Assembly: GCA_949361645.1 (NCBI GenBank)
Contig: OX442437.1
Span: 1,313,075-1,377,074 of the forward strand
Length of the DNA stretch: 64,000 nucleotides
From: Spongilla lacustris
Taxonomy: Eukaryota; Porifera; Demospongiae; Spongillida; Spongillidae
Reading direction: 5' to 3'
The first letter of the stretch is position 1. The number at the start of each line of letters is the position of its first letter. Shown here in pieces: positions 1-8,529 of this stretch. The notes under the pieces are model-generated. The model was not told the origin of the DNA and made no database searches. It worked only from the letters and a program-made list of their open reading frames with translations. The translations under genes were made by a program, and so were the position numbers.

Positions 1-117
1 CATGGCCGATGTTATTAGGTGGAGATGGAGACGAGGAAAGGAAACACCATCCCACCAGGATAGGTGACTGTATGTGTTTGTTTGTGTGTGTGTGTGGATA
101 TGTTGCCAAGGGTTGTG

Positions 118-283
118 CTAGCTATCCACTCCTTTGCTCCCATCTTCTCTTCTCTCCTCAACTTCCCCTCCTCTCCCCTTCTCTTCCTCTCTTCTCTCCT
201 CTCCCCTTCTCTCTACCCTCCTCGCCTCCTCTCCCCCTTCTCTTCTTCCTTTCCCTCCTTCATTTCCTTCTCCACCTAATTGC
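118..283. repeat. polypyrimidine (CT-rich) tract
   Basis: The plus strand is almost purely C and T with CTCC/CTTC words. It abuts a 150 bp unique block (284-435) whose inverted counterpart at 15430-15570 is likewise followed by a purine tract, so it is the short tail of the same dispersed repeat. Open frames across it are low-complexity and not coding. Confidence 0.85.
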
Positions 284-435
284 CCCAACACAGCTGGATA
301 CAAGGTATACAGTTCGACCATGATGGTATACCTATTCTGTGCTGTACTCAGTGGTGATCCTTTTTCCCACCACACATGATATGGCAGGCAATCTGGTAAG
401 CATCTTATGTGTGAATGGCCAATTGCTTTAATCTG
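284..435 (-). repeat. dispersed repeat block, inverted copy of 15430-15570
   Basis: Read on the minus strand this block matches 15430-15570. Shared words include GCAATTGG near one end, ACCACCACTGAGTACAGCACA-like sequence centrally and ATCCAGCTGTG next to the low-complexity tail. It looks like a mobile or duplicated non-coding unit with a polypurine tail. No coding frame is conserved between the copies. Confidence 0.7.
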
Positions 436-499
436 CACACCATACATACTCACAGAAATTTATGGCAATTAATCATGATGCCTTTACTATACTGGCTTT

Positions 500-817
500 G
501 AAGAACATATGAGTACCTTCAGTCAAGAGAAGATAGCTTTGTATCCTGTGAGGATAGTTATGATGGAGGTTCTGGTTCATGACATGCGCAGCCGAGGGTG
601 TGTATGAACTTTCAGAGACCTTAGATGTTTAAACTGAGAAATCGTTTGATTATGATGTGATTTGATGATGATAGCAAGTGAGCAGATCAAACTGTCTTAT
701 ACTGCTGTGATGGGCTGCACTATATGAACTTGTAGTATTCCAAGGTTGTCTCATGCATGCAACATATATTATAAAGTAGGAACCTGCAGGAGGAAAAATA
801 GAGTGAAACAAGAAAAT
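500..817 (+). repeat. duplicated segment, inverted partner of about 12720-13330
   Basis: Several blocks recur in reverse complement in the 12.7-13.3 kb region: one around 510-570 (GTACCTTCAGTCAAGAGAAG), one around 660-710 (GCAAGTGAGCAGATCAAACT) and AAGTAGGAACCTGC at 775. The order is conserved relative to the adjacent foldback element, so this is an old inverted segmental duplication with later insertions and deletions. Confidence 0.65.
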
Positions 818-1080
818 TTAATTAAAATAAAATTGGTGATGTAGGATTTGTAGACTGCAATTGAGTAAAAAGTAAGGGAACAAGGAATTACGGAAATTAT
901 ATACATTCATTAATTCATAAATATTACAGACCTACATTATTACCTCTGTGTTAAATGTAAATATGTAATATTTAAATTAATGAATGTATAATTTCCCGCG
1001 TAATTCCTTGTTCCCTTTACTCAATTGCAGTCTACAAATCCTACATGTACATCAACGATTTTATTTTAATTAAATTTTTA
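818..1080. mobile_element. palindromic foldback MITE, copy 1
   Basis: The two halves are reverse complements over roughly 100 bp each. The left arm holds AATTGGTGATGTAGGATTTG, ATTGAGTAAAAAGTAAGG and CAAGGAATTACGG, and the right arm reads back the same words to TTTTATTTTAATTAAA. A ~60 bp AT-rich loop separates them. A second copy lies at 12432-12715. There is no open frame, so this is a non-autonomous foldback DNA element. Confidence 0.85.
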
Positions 1081-1129
1081 TATATTGTAAAGGTTTTCAA
1101 CCCCTACGCCCCCTCAATTAGACGACCTC

Positions 1130-1410
1130 ATGCAACTTTCTGCCTGTTACCAAATCCATGAGGCCTCAAAGAAACGAGCCTATGAGCGTCGGATCCTCGA
1201 AGTTGAGCCGGCATGCTTCCTTCACCCCACTCATCTTCTCTGCCACTGTAGGTTTAGGAGGGGAGGCCACAGTTGTTTACAAACGCATCGCTGCCCAGCT
1301 CTCAGCAAAGTGGGGCCACTCTTATAGTTCAACCATGGCCTGGATTCGATGTCATCTCTCCTGCTCCCTTCTACGCTCTTCTATCATGTGATCAGAGGAG
1401 CTCAATCAAC
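1130..1410 (+). pseudogene. retroelement-type C-terminal coding fossil
   Basis: Two overlapping plus-strand frames together resemble a conserved C-terminal segment that I associate with reverse-transcriptase-type proteins common in cnidarian and sponge genomes. One frame reads HEASKKRAYERRILEVE (from 1157). After a frameshift near 1210 the next reads SFTPLIFSATVGLGGEAT, then KRIAAQLSAKWG, then LRSSIM. A further one-base loss at about 1390 breaks the expected continuation (CIRGA). At least two frameshifts in 90 codons mark it as dead. The family assignment is from recall of similar sequences and would need a protein search. Confidence 0.5.
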
Positions 1411-1609
1411 TATACTATAGGCCGTGCCTTTAACCACTCCCCTGTCGACCTGATTACAAAGGTTGTACAGGTCTCGTCTACTCTTTAGTTTACTGTCTGA
1501 CTGCCGCCTTGAATATACACATTAATATATATACATTGTGTATCCATGCAATGTATTTACTTGATATTTCGAAACCTAACATCGATCGGTTTTAAACCTG
1601 TACAGTTTC

Positions 1610-1750
1610 AGCTAGCCGATGATCACAATCCGTGACAACATTGTAACCATACTGACTTTCAGCCAATGACCACACTCCGTGACAACATTGTAACCAAACT
1701 TTCAGCCAATGATCACACTCCGTGACAACATTGTAACAGAACGGCGTAAT
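1610..1750. repeat. short tandem repeat, ~43 bp unit (family copy 1)
   Basis: About three degenerate units of the form CCAATGACCACAATCCGTGACAACATTGTAACCATACTTTCAG. The same unit forms arrays at 10014-10210 and 60080-60260, each preceded by a TTTCAGCTAGCC motif, so this is a dispersed satellite-like family. Confidence 0.85.
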
Positions 1751-2258
1751 ACGTACACTATACTCTTGGCCAATGACCACACTCAGGGCTGCCGCGACCA
1801 AGGATATATGCATGGCTGGAAGTGAAGACGATCGTGTGGACTACGTGTAGTATAGCTTGATATTTGACGACAAAACTGATCCCCGATGCAAATAGAGTGC
1901 CGTCCCCAGTCGCTGCTGTATCCTGACTGGAGGTCACTGCATCATACATCATATAGGATCGCGGTGTGGAGAGGCCGGGGGTTCACTCATGGCCTCACGA
2001 GATAGTCCATATCTCCAAGCCGCATGCGAGTGACAATTAACTTACTTTTGCATGCAAAACATTCATGAAATTTGACGGTCAAATCCCCTAAGATACGTTT
2101 TTGCTGAAAATATGCATCCCACAGGATACTTTTTGGCAGCAAAATTTTATCCTAGGATATAAATTTTAGGTAGGATAAGTTTTGTCATAATAGAGGATTT
2201 GCAAAAATGACGTCATAGTTTACTTTTTGCTTCCTGTCGGCCATTTGAGTGGCAAAGC

Positions 2259-3074
2259 CTAGGATCATAGATTGTTTAGAGAGGGATTGGAAGCATGTCA
2301 CGTGAGCGCATAGTTCTATACAGACACTCCGTGATACGGTTGTTCACACCTTCAATTTTGACAAAAAGAGGCGGAATTCTGGTTCTAGCGATCTACTACT
2401 TGTAAGCGTTTTATCATTTCTTCTACATAACCTCGAAAGCAGTGTGAGTTTTGCCATCCTTTTTTTTTGTTGTTACAACTATCCCTCCAAGTCCTTAACA
2501 GTTTGAGATACGCGTTTTTTTTTTAAGTTGTTCTTGTTACATGTAGGTTAATGATTTCTGCGTGCCATGATGTATTTTTTTTTTTTTATTGGGTGACCTT
2601 CCGTTGATGTAAAACACATAGTTGACCCTTCAGAAGGTGTCGCGAGAAGTTGCGAGGAGTCAATTCACTGAAGGTTCAACTATGTGTTTTACATCAACGG
2701 AAGGTCACCCAATGATAAAAAAAAAATACATCATGGCACGCAGAAATCATTAACCTAACAAGAACAACTTCAAAAACGCGTATCTCAAACTGTTAAGGAC
2801 TTGGAGGGATAGTTGTGCTGCAAGGTTTGAAAATACGCCGCTTATCGTGTAAATGATACTTGAACAACAAAAAAAAGGATGGCAAAACTCACACTGCTTT
2901 CGAGGTTATGTAGAAGAAATGATAAAACGCTTACAAGTAGTAGATTGCTAGAACCAGAATTCCGCCTCTTTTTGTCAAAGTTGAAGGTGTAAACAACCGT
3001 ATCACGGAGTGTCTGTATAGAACTATGCGCTCACGTGACATGCTTCCAATCCCTCTCTAAACAATCTATGCTAG
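2259..3074. repeat. ~0.8 kb near-perfect palindrome (long foldback)
   Basis: The left arm (about 2259-2635) and right arm (about 2671-3074) are reverse complements with a ~36 bp spacer around 2636-2670. The outer ends read GATTGTTTAGAGAGGG and CCCTCTCTAAACAATC. The inner ends carry AACTATGTGTTTTACATC. The right arm has an extra ~50 bp block at about 2817-2866 absent from the left arm. There is no coding frame. The right end stops two bases before the ATG of the THAP pseudogene at 3076. Confidence 0.9.
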
Positions 3075-3075
3075 G

Positions 3076-3260
3076 ATGGTTAAAAGTTGTTGCGTTCCTG
3101 GTTGCAAGAACCTTTTTTCAAAGGTTCAGAAACACACTTTTATCGGTTCCCGGAAGAGATATCAAGGAGAAGAAAGTGGATTAGTGCGCTGAAAAGGGGT
3201 GACTGGGAGGATTGGGAGCCTAGTTATCACAGCTGGATTGTCGTGTTCATTTTGTTGGTG
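3076..3260 (+). pseudogene. THAP-domain fragment, frameshifted
   Basis: From the ATG at 3076 the frame begins MVKSCCVPGCKN, giving Cys5 and Cys10 of the C2CH THAP zinc-binding module. A frameshift in the T-rich run near 3110 moves the frame to ETHFYRFPEEISRRRKW and WEPSYHSWI, typical THAP core. A second one-base loss near 3236 is needed to read the final C-x2-H pair (CRVHFV). THAP domains are DNA-binding zinc modules found in transcription factors and P-element-type transposases. With two frameshifts inside ~60 codons this copy cannot make the domain. No downstream coding follows on this strand. An intact related domain sits at 21580. Confidence 0.7.
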
Positions 3261-3349
3261 GTGTTATATAGTCTTTATTGGATGGTGTACGGGAATGTGA
3301 TGAACTTGTAGCCTTAGAACTGGTATCAGTATGGCTATTACAACAGCCT

Positions 3350-4020
3350 GAGCTAGAAGACTATTGCAATGGTTGACATAGGCCCTACAGGTGATACAGT
3401 GTTGGTATGGAAAAAAAAAACAATATCAACAATTTCTGAATAAGTAACATGCTGGAACGTTGGGGGCAACCATGAACAAGGTAGTGATGTTGAAGCGGTG
3501 TTGTTCTTGAGTTGTGTATTAGCGTCTATCGTAAAAAGTATTGCAGCCACGTGGCTGCATACTTCTCCCAATCCCGCCATACAGGTACAATGCACACACA
3601 ATACTGTTCCAGCATGCTCTACAGCTACCCATGCCTTCACTGGTGTCTTCGATAGTCTTTGGTAGTACCTTACACGAGCGGTCAGTGCTCACAATATATA
3701 AAGATCTGATCTCGAAGGAGCCGATTGCACGGTAACCCCTTGGATCCAACCCGCAATAACTTATAAGCTTCTAGGCCTTAAGTTGCTGATGCGTGTATGG
3801 ACTAGTCCTGGGGATCAAATAGTTGTATATGTCTGCGTGTTGGACATTTGGCCAGTATAAAGCTTTCAGCCGAAGCTTCCACATACGGATCTTGAATACC
3901 ACCCAAGGCAGTTAATTTCTCAACATATATTTTTAGCTGTCTCAGGTAGCGTCTCGAAGTAAGCAGAAAGCGATTGCTGCACTCACCCTCCATACGCACG
4001 AAAACAAAAGTAAAGTGCAA
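3350..4020 (-). pseudogene. SWIM-type zinc-finger protein fragment (SWIM/YqaJ-type family)
   Basis: The minus-strand frame 3640-3353 contains HCTCMAGLGEVCSHVAA, a perfect CxCxnCxH SWIM zinc finger preceded by AWVAVEHAGTVL. Further upstream on the same strand, other frames give LTALGGIQDPY (about 3870-3930) and QQLKA followed by a stop (about 3770-3790). These match the order of the N-terminal part of a widespread invertebrate SWIM-domain family that often also carries a YqaJ-type nuclease domain; that part is from memory. Frameshifts and a stop separate the pieces and no nuclease domain is visible, so this is a decayed fragment. It converges on the THAP pseudogene at 3076. Confidence 0.6.
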
Positions 4021-4108
4021 CTCCTAAATAACGATTGCCACTCACATGGCGCCGTAGCAACTGTTGCTATGGTAGATTACGTAACTGCAAATCCTCTATA
4101 CCTCCTCC

Positions 4109-4139
<31 letters not shown>
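4109..4139. repeat. poly-C homopolymer tract
   Basis: About 30 consecutive C on the plus strand. Several similar poly-C/poly-G runs occur in this window. Confidence 0.95.
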
Positions 4140-4142
<3 letters not shown>

Positions 4143-4289
4143 CGCCGAATACTTAGTCCACATTTGCGATACAAGTTCAACGAAACATGTAGCCTTCAAA
4201 TCCTAGTAACCGGTGTTGTACTAATGAGCACACATAGACAATCAGTTTAGACGTGGACCATGCATGATTAGTTGGGCGTAGCCCGACCT

Positions 4290-4770
4290 TCGCACATAAG
4301 TGGAATGTATATATAGAGGTTGTGTAGAGGAGAGGATGTATAGACAGGGGAATGTGTAGAGGAATTGTAGAGGGATGTGTAGAGGGTTAGTGTGCAAAGA
4401 CTGAACATGTACTAGAGGGGAGTGGGAGAGGGGAGTGTGTAGAAGGGGAGTGTCTTGGGGAGAGTGTAGCCGGAGGGAGCAGAGGGGAGTGTCTTGGGGA
4501 GAGTGGGAGCAGAGGGGAGTGTGTATGTTGTGTAGAGGGGTGTATGTGGAGGGGTGTAGCGAGGAGTGTGCGAAGATTGTACATGTACAAAAGGGAGGTG
4601 TACAGATGAAGGGTGTATGTTGTGTAGAGGAGAGTGTGCATGTTGTGCATGTATATAGGGAGTGTGTATGTTGAGTACAGGGTTTTGTAGAGGGAAGTGT
4701 GTATGTTGTGTAGAGGGAGTGTATGTTGTGTAGAGGGGTGTAGAGGGGATGTGTATGTTGCATGTATAGA
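4290..4770. repeat. degenerate G-rich minisatellite (TGTGTAGAGGGG-type)
   Basis: Variants of GTGTATGTTGTGTAGAGGGG and GGGAGTGTCTTGGGGAGAGT recur over nearly 500 bp. Open frames on both strands are low-complexity translations of the repeat. Confidence 0.85.
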
Positions 4771-4862
4771 GGTCACTGGCGGAGCCAGGATTTTATTGTA
4801 GGGTGGGAGGGAAGGGACACGCCTCCATCCCCCCCCCCCCTCCCCATCAAAGGGGTATTGGG

Positions 4863-4972
4863 TCAAAGACACACACACGCACAGTGACGCACATGCACAC
4901 ACACACACACACACACACATGCACACACACATGCACACACACACATGCACACACACACACATACACACACAT
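4863..4972. repeat. (CA)n microsatellite
   Basis: Interrupted CA repeats with ACATGCAC interruptions. Translation gives only His/Thr repeats. Confidence 0.95.
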
Positions 4973-5769
4973 GTATACCTCTCGTAACCTTCTTAAAAAC
5001 CAGTCGCAATTCAGTTTTGACCTGCAGATATTTGGATGAAATGATTTCCAAGTGTATCAGACTGGGTGAATTGTCATGCTTAAAAGTAGGAAGTGAGCTC
5101 AGTATTGAGTGTTGTATCCATTATTATTTTATATGTACACGAAAATCAATTGGATTTATATCCCTGGGAAACGACATGCATTCAGGGCCGGAGAGCTAGG
5201 AGGCGGCACTTACTAGAAATCCAAACCTAACTTATTAAGTAGAAGTGGGAGGGATATTTATATTACAAGAAAGCATCATTAATCCCATGCATTTTTGGCA
5301 GAGTATTTGGCAGCCAAAATACTATATAGATCCTATATAGGATAGATTTTAGCTTAAACTATATAGGATAGATTTTAGCTTAAACAAATCCCATGCAAGG
5401 GTCGATGCTAAAACTTAGGCCGGGATACTAGTTGCCGTGACAGGACAGTATAAATTCAGTTTTGAAAGGATTGGGGAGTTGTATATAGTGACGTATATAC
5501 TGTACAAGGCTAACCCCTCTCATATGGATAACATTCTTGCATAATTATAATTATTGCCATTATAGTGTATGTGTTTCTACTGCTGCCTTATAATTCTTGA
5601 TTCTTGAGTCACATGCACAAACATGTATATACGCTGTGTCGAACAATATACTTCAGTTTTGGCAAAGCGGCTACTTCATGATCATCAGTGCAACTTTCAA
5701 TTCCAACGTCCTTGTTTGTGCATCCCTCATCATGCATATTATATACTCAGAAGAATTTTTTCTGCATGT

Positions 5770-5826
5770 TCGCTCTCTCTCTCTCCCTCTCTCTCTTCTC
5801 TCTCTCTGTCTCTCTCTCTCTTCTCT

Positions 5827-5902
<76 letters not shown>
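5770..5902. repeat. (CT)n microsatellite
   Basis: Nearly pure CT dinucleotide repeats of about 130 bp, degenerate at the left end. Confidence 0.97.
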
Positions 5903-5904
<2 letters not shown>

Positions 5905-6098
5905 TATGCCCCACCCCCTTCCATCGCCCATGCGAAACACCGGTGAAACCATTCTGCATGGATACTAAATATAGGCTGCTAAATGGCGGTACTAGAATCG
6001 AGTTGAAGTCCTACATTTATAGCAAGTTCTATATGCGTGTGAATGCGTGCATGCATGCGTTTAGTTAAATATCATGCATGCATGCATACACCCGGTAA

Positions 6099-7511
6099 TC
6101 ATTTTTTGTGGATACCAGGCACGACTTTAGCGATAACCGTATTGATCCGAATGTTGGTATCCCCGTCCGGTGAGGCAGTTAGGCCGTGCAGATCGAATTT
6201 CAGATTCACTTTAGGGCGAAAGCACAGGCAATGGGTGGAACCGCCAAAATGGAACATGCCCATCTCGTCTCCTTTCCTTAGATGATCGCCGGGCTTGACG
6301 GTGATCTGGCAACTCGACACCTCTGCCATCCCCACTCCAATAAAACACATCAGACCAATGGCCGGATTGTCGGCTTCGATAAAAATCAGCGCTCGCGTCG
6401 CCACCGCGGTCAGAAAGCCCTGTGAGTTGTTCGGCCCCGTTGGGTCTGGTTGTTCTGTCAAAAAACTGTGGAACATGTTCCCGAGGTAGTATGTGCCGTT
6501 AACCACATACGCCTTTTTCACTGTGCCGTTCACCGGACTGTGCCAGCGGTGGTAGCTCAGGGCGCTGAGAAAGGCCTGGTACACAGTGCCGTCGGCGAAC
6601 TTAGAGCTGTATTCATCCCAGTTAAGCATGTTTTCCAGCGAGTAAGCTTGTCCCTTGAGCCAGAACTGGTCCGACAGTTTTACACCCGACTTCAGAGCGT
6701 AGGGTGCCGATTCGCAGGCATTGATGATAACACTGTCGTCGTTTGGACTGCTTACCGGCCGGACGCCATCTACGAACTTGCGGACGAAGAAGTCGTCCCA
6801 AGAGGAAAAGCCGTAGTACAGATCAAGGGAATCCGATTGGAATATCTCCTCAAAGCTTCCAAGGATGCTATTAGCCTCCTCACCAACGGCCTTGTTGACT
6901 ACATCCACAATCCAGCCCTTGGCCTTGGGGCTGAACCAGGCGATGGTGTGCTCAGAGTCATTATTATCAACAAGGACATAGCGCGAGGCGGGCGTCCCCA
7001 GAAACTGCGCCCAGTAATCCAAGATTTTCTTGAACTGCTGGTTGACGAGGGCATTGGCAAAGACGCTGTACCCCGCACTTGTGGCTATCGGCCAAGCGAG
7101 TAGAGCATTGATTGGAAACCCGATCAGCCCGGCCGCCTCTATCTCGCAGTCCGAACTTTTGGTGACGTGACACTCCGGCGCTGTGGTCATGATGGCGTTG
7201 AGTAGTTTCAGAAATTCGGCAAAATCTTTGACTTGCCACTGCCCATCCAGCGGGGTACATTTTTCGCGAAATAAGGCTTCGGAAAACATCGTTGCGACGT
7301 TGCCGCACAGTACTGGGTCATCATTTACCAAATCCTTCAACTCTTTGATCGGTGGAACAAGTTCTAAATCGCTGCGTCGCGCCGCGGTATTCTTCAGTTC
7401 GCGTATCCAGTCACTAGTGAGTCGCCGGTCATGAGGTAGCCAACCGCCTGGACGGGTTTTAAAGGCAGGTAGCTGGGATGAATTTTTTGTGCTCCCTTTC
7501 GCATTACTCAT
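6099..7511 (-). CDS. Phosphatidylserine decarboxylase-family (PsiD-like) pyruvoyl decarboxylase
   Basis: This is an uninterrupted 470-residue frame with ATG at 7511 and TGA at 6099. The C-terminal half shows the PS decarboxylase superfamily signatures: FFVRKF..GVRPV (241-253), the histidine motif YHRWHSPVNG (320-329) and the self-cleavage motif GGST (423-426, LGST in canonical PSDs). Cleavage before Ser425 would give a pyruvoyl-capped alpha chain of 46 residues, a normal length. Residues ~50-180 resemble the extra N-terminal domain of the longer fungal/bacterial branch that includes L-tryptophan decarboxylase PsiD. No signal peptide or membrane segment is seen, so a soluble enzyme is likely. 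The substrate (phosphatidylserine or an amino acid) cannot be told from sequence. The gene has no introns, unlike the ten-exon M28 gene here, and its coding composition is more GC-balanced than its flanks; horizontal acquisition or retroposition are both possible. Confidence 0.88.
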   Translation of the reverse strand: MSNAKGSTKNSSQLPAFKTRPGGWLPHDRRLTSDWIRELKNTAARRSDLELVPPIKELKDLVNDDPVLCGNVATMFSEALFREKCTPLDGQWQVKDFAEFLKLLNAIMTTAPECHVTKSSDCEIEAAGLIGFPINALLAWPIATSAGYSVFANALVNQQFKKILDYWAQFLGTPASRYVLVDNNDSEHTIAWFSPKAKGWIVDVVNKAVGEEANSILGSFEEIFQSDSLDLYYGFSSWDDFFVRKFVDGVRPVSSPNDDSVIINACESAPYALKSGVKLSDQFWLKGQAYSLENMLNWDEYSSKFADGTVYQAFLSALSYHRWHSPVNGTVKKAYVVNGTYYLGNMFHSFLTEQPDPTGPNNSQGFLTAVATRALIFIEADNPAIGLMCFIGVGMAEVSSCQITVKPGDHLRKGDEMGMFHFGGSTHCLCFRPKVNLKFDLHGLTASPDGDTNIRINTVIAKVVPGIHKK

Positions 7512-7576
7512 CGCAAGATATGAAATACCACAAAGGAGCTGATGATATACTTTATGTCAAAGTTGCTTAGGAACAG

Positions 7577-7586
7577 TATTTATATA
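7577..7586 (-). promoter_or_regulatory. putative TATA box of the decarboxylase gene
   Basis: On the minus strand the sequence reads TATATAAATA, 66 bp upstream of the decarboxylase ATG, leaving room for a short 5' leader. Assignment rests on sequence and position only. Confidence 0.4.
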
Positions 7587-7636
7587 CATACAGCCGCGGC
7601 AGCGGAAACGGCGCGGCGAAAAGAGTAGTACTAGTA

Positions 7637-7973
7637 CAGTACGGATTCACGTATGTGGAAAAATCGCACCTCACTTATGTGGGAAAATAATATGATTCAT
7701 CTGTAAGTAAAAGAAACTGTTGGTGATCTTATATTTAGCCGACCCTATCGATCGCTATCTCGACCCCACTTAATGCGATTCACTTGAGTGCGCCGGCTTA
7801 ATTTGTATACATGCATATTTATACAATACGTAGCCGGCGTATTCCTATAGTGAATTGCATTAAGTGGGCGATCGATAGAGTCCGCTAAGATCACCAACAG
7901 TTTCTTTTACCCATATTATTTTTCCACATACGTGCATGAGGTGCGATTTTTCCACATACGTGAGTTCCTACTG
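7637..7973. mobile_element. pogo/mariner-type MITE with TA target duplication
   Basis: The inverted termini begin CAGTA and continue with TCACGTATGTGGAAAA. The element is flanked by TA on both sides (7635-7636 and 7974-7975), as for Tc1/mariner/pogo insertions. The arms (about 7637-7780 and 7850-7973) are imperfect reverse complements. A subterminal AGAAACTGTT...CCCTATCGATCGCT order is shared with the pogo element at 27463-32786, which also begins CAGTA, so this is probably a non-autonomous relative. It contains no ORF. Confidence 0.85.
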
Positions 7974-8052
7974 TAAAAGCATGTGCATGCATGCAGTTAT
8001 GGAATAACTATATCCAGGAGGGCCATGATAAGATTCATGACCCTCCCGGCAA

Positions 8053-8525
<473 letters not shown>

Positions 8526-8529
8526 TGAC

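Noticed and set aside
1592..1952. Minus-strand frames of 64-73 codons
   Set aside because: They lie across the 43 bp tandem repeat family, which occurs three times in the window as non-coding satellite.
6450..7103. 217-codon plus-strand frame
   Set aside because: It is the antisense shadow of the decarboxylase gene; the minus frame has the catalytic motifs and full length.
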